Shown here: positions 13,594 through 23,837 of the stretch, one piece after another
Position numbering within the stretch: the stretch's first letter is position 1
Layout of the letters: each line of letters opens with the position of its first letter
Assembly (NCBI GenBank): GCA_905182995.1
Contig: CAJJDP010000159.1
Coordinates: forward strand, 204,258 to 268,257
Reading direction: 5' to 3'
Source: Paramecium octaurelia
Taxonomy: Eukaryota; Ciliophora; Oligohymenophorea; Peniculida; Parameciidae
Length of the DNA: 64,000 nt
Made by a program: the position numbers and the translations under genes
Notes under the pieces: model-generated
Told to the model about the DNA's origin: nothing
Databases searched by the model: none
What the model saw: only the letters and a program-made list of their open reading frames with translations

Positions 13594-14866
13594 ATGTCTA
13601 GCTTGCCGTAAGTAGGGTTGTTTGATAACCAATTACCTAACTTGGATTCTCTTTCTAATGATGTGCATCTTATATAACAAACACTCCATGGATGGACCTC
13701 TATTTTCAGTCAACTTATGGAGATTAGTATTGAAACACATAAACAAAATCAGTCCAACGTAATGTAAAATTATTTAAATACAGACTGCCTTACTTCAACA
13801 ATTGATGACTTAAATGCATCGAAGATCCAAACATTCTCAACAGAAAGACTAGATTAAGCTATCGCCCATTCGGCCAATCAAAAGTGAACCAGATGAAATC
13901 TTAAAACTTGAAAATTTTTCTAAGATCTTTAGTAATCCTAAGAAGGTATATCAAACTGGGAAGTATAAAGATTTCGATCATGTAGTTGTAAGGGACACCA
14001 TTCGATTCAGCTTATGAAAGCATCAATAAGGAACTAGAAGAACCAATAAGAGACGACTAATATCTATCTGTTCCTAAGTCTATGCAATTATCCAATGACA
14101 ATGACAAGAATAAGACAAAAAAGAGTAAGTAAATAGATCTCCATCCTCAGAGTGCTAAAAACACATATGAGAACAAACAATTTGCTTTTAATAAGCCTAC
14201 TCAATAAGATGTTAAATCCAATAAAGAAAACAACTCAAACTAGTTATCAATAAATAGACCAGAATCTAAACGCAATTTGGATAATCCTCAATTGTCGACT
14301 GTGCTTGAAGAGAAGCAATCCTCATTGATGACTCCTAATGACAATAATTATAAATGTAAGATTCTTTGAAATACTTCTTAGGTTCCATCGCTTAATCATA
14401 TAGGTAATATGATTAGTGCAGCACTTCGAAGGCTTCATAAAATAGTTAAAGACCGCCCAATTATTTTTAATAATAATAACTATAATCGGAAAATACTAGA
14501 TCTTCATCCAAATCTTGTTATGGAGCTAATTGCAATCTCTAACAATAGGTTCTTACAAACAACATCAATATTATGAATTCTCCTTAGAATTTATAATTGA
14601 TGCAACAGTAACAAAATTAAAATCAATCTTAAAACAATTTGATTAGTTCAAGTACAAAAAATGTAAAATAACAACACTCGTTGAATAATAATGTTCCAAT
14701 CAAATAGCCAATCGAAGTTCCCAATTAAGTAAGACTTATGAGTATATCAAGCTTCCAAGCTAAAGAGCCAAAAGCTATAGTGAACAAAACGGTAAAAAGT
14801 AGTTAAGCAAACGTTGCTTAGACATAGATTTATTAGATAAACAATATGAGACTAGTTAGGAGTTGA
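13594..14866 (+). CDS. Low-complexity Gln/Asn/Ser-rich protein
   Basis: ATG at 13594 starts a frame that, after removal of introns near 13,761 (25 nt) and 14,354 (26 nt) and one of about 40 nt near 13,945, runs 393 codons to TGA at 14864-14866. The 40-nt intron is unusually long for this genome, but it is the only join that keeps a natural protein frame and the total length is then divisible by three. The first 110 residues look ordered and helical. The rest is rich in Gln, Asn, Ser and Lys and probably disordered. No domain or family recognised. It lies head to tail 56 bp before the PRMT5 gene. Confidence 0.6.
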
Positions 14867-14922
14867 TTTGGAAGGTTTAGAAAAATAAGAAGTGAAATAT
14901 TATATAATAAATATTTTAATTT

Positions 14923-16821
14923 ATGGTTTACAAATTTGAGGCTGTGCCATGGGGATTAAAAACTGTATGGTATTTTTAAGAACTCAAAGATTCAGTGCCC
15001 TAAATTCTTACTATTGTAAACAAGAAGAAATTTGATGCCATCATTATGCCCATTTTCCCAGCCAATATTGAAAGAGAAGGGAATATTAATGATTTCATCA
15101 AGCATTCCTATTTAAAATCAGAATTAGAAGTTAAATCAGATGACATCTAGAAGTTACACTTTCTAATCTCCAATCTGAGTCTGAGTGATGAGAACAAAGA
15201 GGTGAGAAAAAGGAATAGAGAGATTTTGAAATAGGAAATACAATTCGCAGCATATTTGGGTGTACCATCAATCATTTTAAGTTCGAACAGTGATCCAATT
15301 AAACTGGCCAAATTCATAAGAAAAGTATAATACCTATATAACCTTAGATGTCAATTAAATATTTTATTGATTTGAACACATTTGTATTGGATGTAGACAT
15401 CACAAAGGATTGGATTAAGTATAACCAAATTAGATAGGAATTACAATTCAACATCCCAATACTTCTTAGATTAAAGAAGGAGATGACAACCAAGGTATTA
15501 GTGATAATAATAATGACCTAGAATGAGCAAAGAAAATGGCTATCTGAAAACATACGATTTGTGCATTTGAATCAAGACCTCTTTTCAATGAATGATTAAG
15601 GAGCTCCAAAATTGGAAGATGCATAAAACTAATTTTTGACTTCATATTTCCAATTTGAAAACTACATCTCAATAGCTGCCAAATCCCCTTAGATAGATTT
15701 GGCTGATCATAGATAATACTTGATTCATCTATTCAAAAATCAATAGCCCTTGTCAGAGCAAGCCAATTTAGCATCTGAATTTTTCGATGAATTATAAATT
15801 CCTCTTTAACCTTACAAGGATAATTTGAATTCAGGAACCTATGAAGTTTTTGAATAGGACAAAATAAAATATGATTTGTATGAGGATGCATGCAGAAGAT
15901 ACTTGAAGAATGTTAAAAAGGCTGAGATCAACATTTTAATGGCAGGTGCAGGGAGAGGAGGTATATTGGAGAGAGTGATTTTCTCAGCTTAGGGTGCGAA
16001 ATGCAAAACAAAGATAGTGGCATTAGAGAAAAATCCATATGCTTATATGACATTAGTGTTTTAAAAGAAGAGATAAAAGTAATGGAAGGATGTGGAAATC
16101 GTTTTGGGTGATTTAAAATCTTGGTAAACTGAATTAAAATTTGATTTAATTGTTTCTGAATTATTGGGTAGTTTTGGAGATAATGAATTGTCACCTGAAT
16201 GTTTGATGTGGGCTTAAAGGTTTTTATAACCAGATGCGGTAAGTATTCCTTGTGATTCTGTCTCATATTGTGTTCCTGTAAGTTGTCCCTAATTGCATGC
16301 AAAAGTTAAAAAGAGCTATGGATATGATTCTAGCTACGTCGTTCATTTTTAGAAGTATTACACAATACATGACATTTAAAAATGCATGCAATTTAAACAT
16401 CCAGATTTCAACAATGAAAATCAATTAGCATAGGAACAAGTATTAAGTGTTCATTCTATAAATAGAACTTGGTTTTTGAGTGTAAATAGGATTTGTTGAT
16501 TCATGGAATGGCTGGGTATTTCACTTCCAAATTGTATGAGGATATTGAACTCAGTACACACCCAAATAATAGTACTCCAGACATGTACTCTTGGTTTCCT
16601 ATTTATTTTCCTTTTGAGGTAATTGAAACTTAATAATTGATTAGAAACCTGTAAATATTGCAAAGAAGCAGAAGTTGAAGTTCACAATTAAGAGAGTGAA
16701 TAATGAGGAAGGGGTTTGGTATGAGTGGTTCAATTCAGTGTTGAGTGAGGATGATTAATTGTTGGATGGCAGTAGAATTCATAATGAAAATGGGAAGAAA
16801 TAAATAATTGAAATTAAATGA
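14923..16821 (+). CDS. PRMT5: PRMT5, type II protein arginine methyltransferase
   Basis: PRMT5 makes symmetric dimethylarginine on histones, Sm proteins and others, using S-adenosylmethionine. Three introns (23 nt at 15325, 26 nt near 16,440, 26 nt near 16,620) give 607 residues, close to human PRMT5 (637). The TIM-barrel N-terminal domain is followed by 'YEVFEQD', which keeps the PRMT5-specific Phe that steers symmetric methylation. Next come the SAM site 'ILMAGAGRGG', the acidic post-motif-II 'VALEKNP', and the double-Glu loop 'SELLGSFGDNELSPE' with both catalytic glutamates. The beta-barrel end has 'IHGMAGYF' and 'WFPIYFP' and closes with 'WYEWF'. Removing the second intron is required to obtain 'LLIHGMAGYF'. 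All catalytic positions I can check are present. Confidence 0.95.
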
Positions 16822-16915
16822 ATTTCTATTTAAATTGTGTATATTTATAAATACAATTTTTTTAAGGATATTGAAGAACTAATTTTTTTGGCAGAAAACA
16901 GATTAAAAATTTATA

Positions 16916-17986
16916 ATGGCGAAGAAAATGATGAGCCAGCCTGGTTTGGTGGAAGAATTTATCAAAATAGTTGATAGTTTTGGAGGGGAAGATTGTAGAA
17001 ATTGGGCACATGTGGCTCGAATTCTTTTTAATGCTTGCTAATTTCAAGTTAAATCTCCTCAAAAACTTAAAAGGATTTACGAGTCTTTTAAAGTTCCTAA
17101 ATAAGAATTATCTAATTTTTAATTTTCAAAATTATTAGAAATAGACATCAAATGTCGAGGAAATCATATTACTGCAACCAAAGATTTTTTTAATTAAACT
17201 GGTCTTAGAATGTCTTAATGTAGATTCAAAGAGCATGCAGTTTTGGGCATAAGAAATACTTTGAAGGTTTTAGTCAAGATATTAGGAACGAAGAAGAAAT
17301 CTCTTTAATCAGTTTTAAGCAGGTTTTCGTACACTTCAATTCAAATAATGTTTAGAGCTGCTGATTGTCAAGATAAGGATGTGTTAATCTAAGAAATAAA
17401 ACAATATGCCAAACTATTTGAATAGGCCTACCTGATTTACGCTGAGAATCATTTCAAGAGTCAACCAGATTTATTCGAACTATTGAAACCATTGATGAAT
17501 AGACAGTAATTCAGAAGAGGGCTGTTTTATTTGTTTTTCATTGATGAATTGAAATCGATATCTTTAAAATAGATCTAAGATGATAATGATTTGAAAAATC
17601 ATCCATTATTACAGAAGACAATCGAATTAAATAAAAAATTACCATTTTATCAGAAAGTCGTTAATTTATGTGACAGAGAAGAGAAATACAATATGTATTG
17701 CACTTACAATAACAATGATGATCAATTCTTTAAGATGTACATGGATGAGAATCAATTGAAGAAGAGACAGGCTCTTCAGATAAGAAAACAGAATGAGAAT
17801 CTCAAAACAGTGAGAGGGAAGATCCATTAACCAGGAGATTAGTTATTTCGAGGATGGAAGACAGTTGTATTCTAGCCAGATGAGGACGTAATGACAGTTG
17901 ATAAGGAAGCTCAATTGAAGTAGGAATTGAAGAGGAAAAGAATGCAAGAATTGTACGAAGTAGCTTTTGGAGAAGATAATAATTGA
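16916..17986 (+). CDS. Hypothetical basic protein, 356 residues
   Basis: One uninterrupted frame of 357 codons, ATG at 16916 to TGA at 17984-17986, no intron. The protein is rich in Lys, Gln and Leu, without signal peptide or membrane segment. The N-terminal 60 residues contain 'FGGEDCRNWAHVARIL', reminiscent of a SANT/Myb-like or other three-helix fold, but this is too short to assign. The middle is helical with scattered Cys, and the end is a strongly charged helix. The last codons and the stop lie within a tandem 23-bp duplication (see repeat). Function not recognised. Confidence 0.78.
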
Positions 17987-18010
17987 TGGATGGAGAAGAT
18001 AATAATTGAT
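17968..18010 (+). repeat. Tandem duplication over a stop codon
   Basis: Two identical 20-bp copies (17968-17987 and 17991-18010) separated by 3 bp, unit TGGAGAAGATAATAATTGAT. The first copy encodes the last residues Gly-Glu-Asp-Asn-Asn and the TGA stop of the upstream gene. The second lies in its 3' flank. Confidence 0.9.
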
Positions 18011-18035
18011 TAAACAATAATATTAATAAATAATT

Positions 18036-18326
18036 ATGCCTGTACCAAATAGTTCATATCCGATACCTTTGAGAACAGTGTTGAAAATAGCACCTGTGTG
18101 TATGGTACTCACCACTCTGGGCACATTGTTACCAGTGTGTTTATATGATATTTTGTACCATTCTCATGAGAGAATCGATAAATTCTTTTGGAGATCAAGC
18201 AGATTTGAAAGATTCATCAGATGCAGAGACATGAAATTGCGTACATTCTGGTACGAAGCAATGGAATGGCAACCAACTGGCAGAGAGAGCTTTATTTCGA
18301 CTAGACCACAAGTAGCTGATCCTTGA
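18036..18326 (+). CDS. Small one-helix membrane protein, possibly mitochondrial
   Basis: An intact 96-residue frame ends TGA at 18324-18326. The N-terminus is proline-containing and polar, followed by one hydrophobic helix at about residues 17-38, then a basic and aromatic segment ('DKFFWRSSRFERFIR') and a polar tail. This design (single helix, Arg/Trp/Phe-rich) resembles small accessory subunits of ciliate mitochondrial respiratory complexes, but that is inference only. The stop lies 38 bp from the convergent proteasome gene's stop. Confidence 0.75.
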   Translation: MPVPNSSYPIPLRTVLKIAPVCMVLTTLGTLLPVCLYDILYHSHERIDKFFWRSSRFERFIRCRDMKLRTFWYEAMEWQPTGRESFISTRPQVADP

Positions 18327-18363
18327 GGAATATGAAAATATATAAATCAAATAATTATTATGT

Positions 18364-19146
18364 TCATTATGTGTGTAATTTCTCATTTGCTCTGTTCTTG
18401 AATCCGCTGAAATCCCACTTGGTTTCCACTCTCTCTGGTTACTCTAAGTGTGCTCCTTACTCATCAACATAAGCCAATTGGATCACATCATGAGCTCTGC
18501 AATCTCTGCAGAATAACACCTAAAATATACAATTTTTGAATTACTTTGAAGCATTCCCTAATCACTTACTTGGCTTAATCAAGAGTGCAATTATCATTCC
18601 AATAATTACTAATGATGGCTTTACAGAAGTAGCTCGCAAAACCCGTGGTCACGAAATTTGATTCCAAATAAGTACCATAAATATCAACAAGACCTAGATA
18701 CCTTTCTCCATTATGAAATCCCTACATAGGAAGTAATTAATACTGCAATCACATTCTGTAAATACAATGGATTAATTTTGCATCTCCTCTTGTATGACAA
18801 TCTCGCTAAATAATTGCCATAGTCTCTAGGGGATGGATGAACTCCATCATCATATTATAAGGCTGATCTGTCGATTTTTGCTAATTCCCTCACTACTTAT
18901 TGAAAATCAGAAAATTCGCCACTTGAAACATAAATTGTGTTCTTGGACACCTGAGCAATCTTCTCTACATTTCTAAATGTAAGTTGTGCATTTGTACTTG
19001 AAATCTGCCATACTCCCATAACTACAAAGTGTATCTACTCCTACAACTACACCGCCCTTGTAAGCCAAGGCTATTACGCTGCCTCCAGTTACTATCGGTG
19101 ATGTTGTATGTTGTTATTGAGCTGAGAACTCAGGATTGAAAATCAT
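18364..19146 (-). CDS. PSMB4: 20S proteasome subunit beta-7 (PSMB4)
   Basis: A structural (non-catalytic) beta subunit of the 20S proteasome core. On the minus strand, start at 19144-19146 and TGA at 18364-18366, with introns of 25, 22 and 25 nt, giving 236 residues, exactly in frame. The N-terminus reads 'TTSPIVTGGSVIALAYKGGV', the beta-7 pattern (compare the conserved P-[MI]-V-T-G-T/G-S). It is followed by 'GVDTLCSYGSM', 'GEFSDFQ', 'SPRDYGNYLARLSYKRRCKINPL' in two parts, and 'GFHNGERYLGLVDIYGTYLES'. The conserved end 'WDFSGF' is present. The propeptide is short (about 14 residues). Confidence 0.93.
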
Positions 19147-19375
19147 TATGTGTATATTTAAAAATAATTAATACTGATGTGTTATATAATAATAATGTAT
19201 AAAACAACCAAAATGCTATGGAAAATCAAACTCAAAAATAGAATTATTTGATTTATTAAAAATTTGATGGAAATCACATTAATCTAAGAGATCTACGTCA
19301 TTAAATTGATTATTGAATCCTAACAATACTATAATCTTAAGAACTAGTTATATATATATAAAAATTTGTCATCAT

Positions 19376-20071
19376 TCACATTATAGAATTCAAATAGGAT
19401 TTGAACGATTTTTAAGTTTCAATTAGAGAGTTCAAGTTTTCCTTAATCTTGCTTGATTTATTCTGCAAACTTACTTTGGCCATGATTTATGGATTATTTT
19501 ATAATACTTCTTCGTATTCTCTCTTTAATTAATCATAATCGTCTTAATAGAATTACTAGTGTGTTTCCAATAAAGCCATCGCACTTTCAAGTATTTTAAT
19601 TAAAGGGTCTGTTGCACTTTTCTAAGGCGAGTTGTTCTTTTTAGACACCATCTTTTATAGCATGTTTTTAATAGTTTTTGTATGCACAAGTTTGGTGTCA
19701 CTTAAACTCTTTTAAGGAGCAGTACTAGAGTTTGGCATCACAGAGATGTTATCTTTTAATTGGACATCCTGCATATCCAAAGAGTTGTGATGATGATGAT
19801 GATGGAATGTCCGATTGGATGGGGAATGAACCACAGATCGAACTTTTGATTTGCGATGCATTTTAACATATTCGATGAGATTTTTTATCTGGTTATTTCT
19901 ATGTTGTCTAGCATCTATTTGTGAAGATTTTAAAGTTTAAGAGTATTTTTCTAGAAATGTTAATTTGGAGCTTACAAATTCCAAACTAATTGATGACAAT
20001 TGATCAAGCATTCCCATAATTTGCTCAAATAACATTCTATATTCCTAATCTAATTACGTAATAGAGCTCAT
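19376..20071 (-). CDS. Coiled-coil protein with natural six-histidine run
   Basis: Minus-strand frame of 232 codons, start at 20069-20071, TGA at 19376-19378, no intron. The product is helical and charged at both ends with heptad-like Leu spacing. A central Ser/His-rich linker contains six consecutive His codons (19787-19804). No catalytic motif or membrane segment. The start lies 37 bp from the divergent start of the WD40 gene, so the two share a very short promoter region. Family not recognised. A cytoskeletal or basal-body role would be a guess. Confidence 0.78.
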
Positions 20072-20108
20072 GTTTATAATCGTTAACTATTTTTAATTAT
20101 TTTAATTT

Positions 20109-21797
20109 ATGGAGCACGATCCTTTGGCATAGTTTCTGCATCTCCTCAAATAGAAGCTAGCAATCACTGAGAAATAATTCTGGGATTTGAGCAACGATGA
20201 AGGCCATTCTGCAGAACAAGAAATCGCACTAGCCAAGGAATTGATGATGCAAGAAAGACACATTCAATTGATTGACTAAACTATAAAGTAATTCAGTTAA
20301 TCGATCACTTTAGATTGAGGAATCAAGACAAGACTTTAAACTTTGCATTCCCGATGAAATATGCCATGAATCTCATTCAAAATCCAGACATCATTGAAGA
20401 ATACAAAGAGTATAATATAATTGATGTTTCTGAAGAGTTCGAAAAGATTGTAATGATTTTGTTATTCATAATTTAAGAATCTTAATACCATCACAGAAGA
20501 GTAGGTCAAAGGATATTTGATAATGAAATTCGATGATGCAGCTAGTTAAAAGAGCGATGCATGGGAAGATGATCTAGGTGAAGTTGTTGAAGTGGATAAT
20601 CAAGAATTAGAAGCCCTAGAAAAAGAAGTGGATTAATAAGAAGAGAAGATAATGGAAGAAGAAGAATAAATGATTAAATAGTAGCCTGAATTAATAGAAT
20701 AAATTGAAGACAATCACATTGATCCAAGTTGGAAAATCGATGAATCTAAAGCCTAATTGAAAATCCACAATAAAGTTATATGCACTTTTGCTCAGAATCC
20801 TGTTGCCAAAGACATGATTGCCAGTGGATCTGAAGATGATTATCTAAAACTTATTAAACTCAGCACTCAAAATGTAATTTTCGAAAAGAAATACGACGAA
20901 ACTGTAGGATTAGTCGATTTTAGTTCTGATGGCAAATACGTTGCTGCTGGTATATTAACAGGAAAGATATATATCTATTTATTAAATGATATGAGTGAAA
21001 AAGTACTTGATGGAAGTCAAACGGAACCAAGTGTTTTGAAATGGCATCCAAAAGGGAATGTTATTTTGGCAGGATTCTAAGATTCTACTTTATGGATGTG
21101 GAATGGAGTCACAGGTGAAGTAATGAGTGTATTTGCTGGACATGAAGCAGAAATTACCTGTGGGGGTTTCACTTTAGATGGTAAACTAGTTGTGAGTGGT
21201 TCTGCTGATCAATCATTTAGAGTTTGGAAACCAAATACTTCAGAATAAGTTGTTAAAATAAGTGCAGTTGCACATAAACACAACTATCATAAGGATGATG
21301 TTGTCTGTTTTGTCTAACATCACAAGTAACCAATCATTGCGACTGGAAGTAGTGATTCCACTATTGCATTCATCAATTTTGAAGATGGAAAAGTATTTCA
21401 ATTCTAATACCCTCTTTTAGGTTATTGGCAAAAGTGATCCATTGGGAGACAGCATTGTTGAGTTATGTTTCATAGGATCTGGTTAGTAGATTATTGTAGC
21501 AGGGGATATTTTGGGATCCATATACATCTACAATTGGAATTCAATGAAATTAATTGAAAAGTTATGCTTATGCAAGGTAATGCATTCAATACTATTCTTT
21601 AGAGTTCAATCACCAAAATATTATTTTATAATCAACAATTCCATATATCTAGTTTAGATGGAAAGATTGTCACCTTTGATGTAAGATAAATGCACAATTA
21701 CAGAGTACTCTAAGCTAAATCAGGAATCTATGAGATGATAGTTGAAGAAGGATGGATTTTAGTTGGATGTGAAAATGGTTATGTATATGTCTATTGA
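20109..21797 (+). CDS. AAMP: AAMP-like WD40 repeat protein
   Basis: WD40 beta-propeller protein resembling angio-associated migratory cell protein and yeast Sqt1, a chaperone of ribosomal protein uL16. Four introns (26, 28, 28, 26 nt) give 526 residues, exactly in frame. The first 100 residues are helical, residues about 130-190 are Glu/Gln-rich and acidic, and then come WD repeats. Diagnostic blocks include 'IASGSEDDYLKLIKL', 'VDFSSDGKYVAAG', 'VLKWHPKGNVILAG', 'TLWMWNGVTGEVMSVFAGH' and 'VVSGSADQSFRVW'. The phrase pairing 'LKWHP' with 'TLWMWN' is typical of AAMP. The long N-terminal helical extension is not usual in AAMP, so a related WD40 family is possible. Confidence 0.82.
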
Positions 21798-21997
21798 TTC
21801 TTCTTTATTATTTCATAATCTAAATTTCTAAAAGTTAGTTCTCATTTTTAAATAGATAAAGAATGCTATATAGAGTGTGTTAAATTCAGATTCTTAATTG
21901 ATCATAATTAAACACTGAAAATGATTTCAAATTAATATGATGGACATAACTCAAATTTAATAATGATTATAATAAAAAGATAGTGATAATCAAGATT

Positions 21998-22686
21998 TCA
22001 TTATTTGGCTAATAAAGCTTAATAATTTTGATTCAAACTTTCATTCTCTTTTCTTAGTTGCTCATTCTCGAGTATATATCCACTTAAGCAACCTAAATGT
22101 CTTTTAATGGAGGACTATGAATATTTATATACATCATTACATTTTCATCTTATAATTGCTTTAGTTGGACTTTCAAAGAGTCGTTTTCTAGTTAAGATTT
22201 ATTGATTTCAAATTTTAATTAATCAATTTAATTGTTGGAACCTTAATTACTTTTTCTTACTTAGGTTTTTAACTCATCTATTTACTTCAATCTTTCTTAT
22301 TCTAATAAAATATTTTAAGTTTATGCTTGAAGCATTTATTTAGAATGTTGATCCTTTTCAAATTTAAGTACACTAATTTATTATTCCAACTCATCAATAG
22401 ATTTTTCAGCTTTTAATAATTACCTCTTGTGTTTATCACAATCACTAGTTTTTTGTAGAATAATTTCAGTTAAAATCTTCTACTCACAATCTAAGCCTCT
22501 AAATTTATTCAACTCCATTAATTAATGATTGTTTTCTGTTTTTAATTATTAGATTTCTTCCATCTTTGTAGTGAGTGATTAATTCAATCTCTGATTCTCT
22601 TCTATTAAAAGCTAGATTCTTGATTCCACCTTACTAAAATCCCTATCTTAATTCTCTTTGCTATTGCTTAGTTTAAGTTACTACAT
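21998..22686 (-). CDS. Coiled-coil protein, 220 residues
   Basis: Minus-strand gene, start at 22684-22686, one 26-nt intron near 22,120, TGA at 21998-22000; 221 codons, exactly in frame. Nearly the whole product is a Gln/Glu/Lys-rich coiled coil with regular Leu, Ile and Met spacing and few helix breakers. It ends with a short segment 'GCLSGYILENEQL'. No other domain. Structural or centriolar roles are common for such proteins in ciliates, but nothing here proves one. It lies convergent to the WD40 gene, 200 bp apart. Confidence 0.75.
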
Positions 22687-22883
22687 AAACAGTCTGTTAA
22701 AATTTACAAATAAAATTAATCAACGTTATATAAAAATAAGGACTTTTTTATGATTAACATTTGCATAGCAAGAATTTTAGTGGAAGATGATACTGTCGAA
22801 CTATGATTGAGAGTCAAGTCTAAAATGAAGATGTATCTTTGAGATTTAATTGATAAAATTTTAATTTATATATATATATATTT

Positions 22884-23633
22884 TCATTCACTTTCACTAG
22901 AATTGTCTTCTATAAAAAACTATTAATTGAATTGGTTGTCATTTGGATCCATACATTCTACGTACAATAGGTTTTTTAAAAAGGGATTCTTGGTCTGTTT
23001 GTAATATTTAGGGATGTCATTTCTGCTTGTGTAAAACCCTAAGGCAGCAAACCTTGGGGAATTTTCTGCTATTTCTTCATCGTGTTTGTCTGATTTGCCT
23101 TCGTAGTGAATGACAAGGTATTTGATTTTGCCTACCTCCTAGGATATCTTGAGTCTCTTGATGGTTCCGACATTCCAAACGAAATTTGGATCTCTCACAT
23201 CAATCTACTATCCGACATCTATGGATTAGACTCTAAAAAATTGAATTAGATAATACTGTTTCTTTTTTCGCCACTCCTTGTTGTTGATTTTAGCCATCTC
23301 ATAAGTTTTTAGTTCTTCAGGGTGATGTGATTTGATGAATTCATGAATCATCTGATCTAACAAATAACAATATGCGAATTTAGATTTTCTCATGTTATCA
23401 TTGCAAATATGACAGCCTTTGAAATATAGCAAATATTCATGCAAACATATTTCGCAGAAGGTGTGTCCGCATTTTAAGGAGACAGCTGCCACAATGTAAT
23501 TTAAACAAATGGGACAAATGAAATCATTCTTGTCGTGTATTATATCTTCTATGTTCTGGGGGCTATCGTTTTCTTAACTTTAGATCTTTAACTTCTCATT
23601 CTGCTTTTGGGTTTTCTTCTATTGCTTGTTCAT
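22884..23633 (-). CDS. RING-finger protein with Tudor/chromo-like C-terminal half
   Basis: Minus-strand frame of 250 codons, start at 23631-23633, TGA at 22884-22886, no intron. Residues about 39-80 form a RING-type zinc finger: 'CPICLNYIVAAVSLKCGHTFCEICL' split as C-x2-C-x11-C-x-H-x2-C-x2-C, then 'CHICN'. An E3 ubiquitin ligase role follows from the family. After a helical linker, residues about 135-215 ('GQQIDVRD', 'WNVGTIKRL', 'YLVIHYEGKSDKHDEEI') look like a small beta-barrel of Tudor/chromo/MBT type that binds modified peptides. The pairing suggests a reader-plus-ligase protein. The substrate is unknown. Confidence 0.85.
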
Positions 23634-23837
23634 TAATCCCTTTAAAATTTCGTATATAAATTATTAAAGCTGAGTTTACGCTAAAAAAACTAAAAATAGT
23701 AAAGAAATCAAACCAACTTTATAGATAAAATGAACAGACAAGAAGAATTAATCGTAAGATAATAATTTAACATTTGAAATATCACAATTGAACTGTGTTT
23801 CTAATTTGTTTATATATATATATAATTTTTAAAAATA

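Noticed and set aside
23729-23837. ATG and 8 codons before a GTAAG, upstream of CFAP47
   Set aside because: Joining it to the CFAP47 frame would need an intron of about 85 nt, far outside the range seen here.
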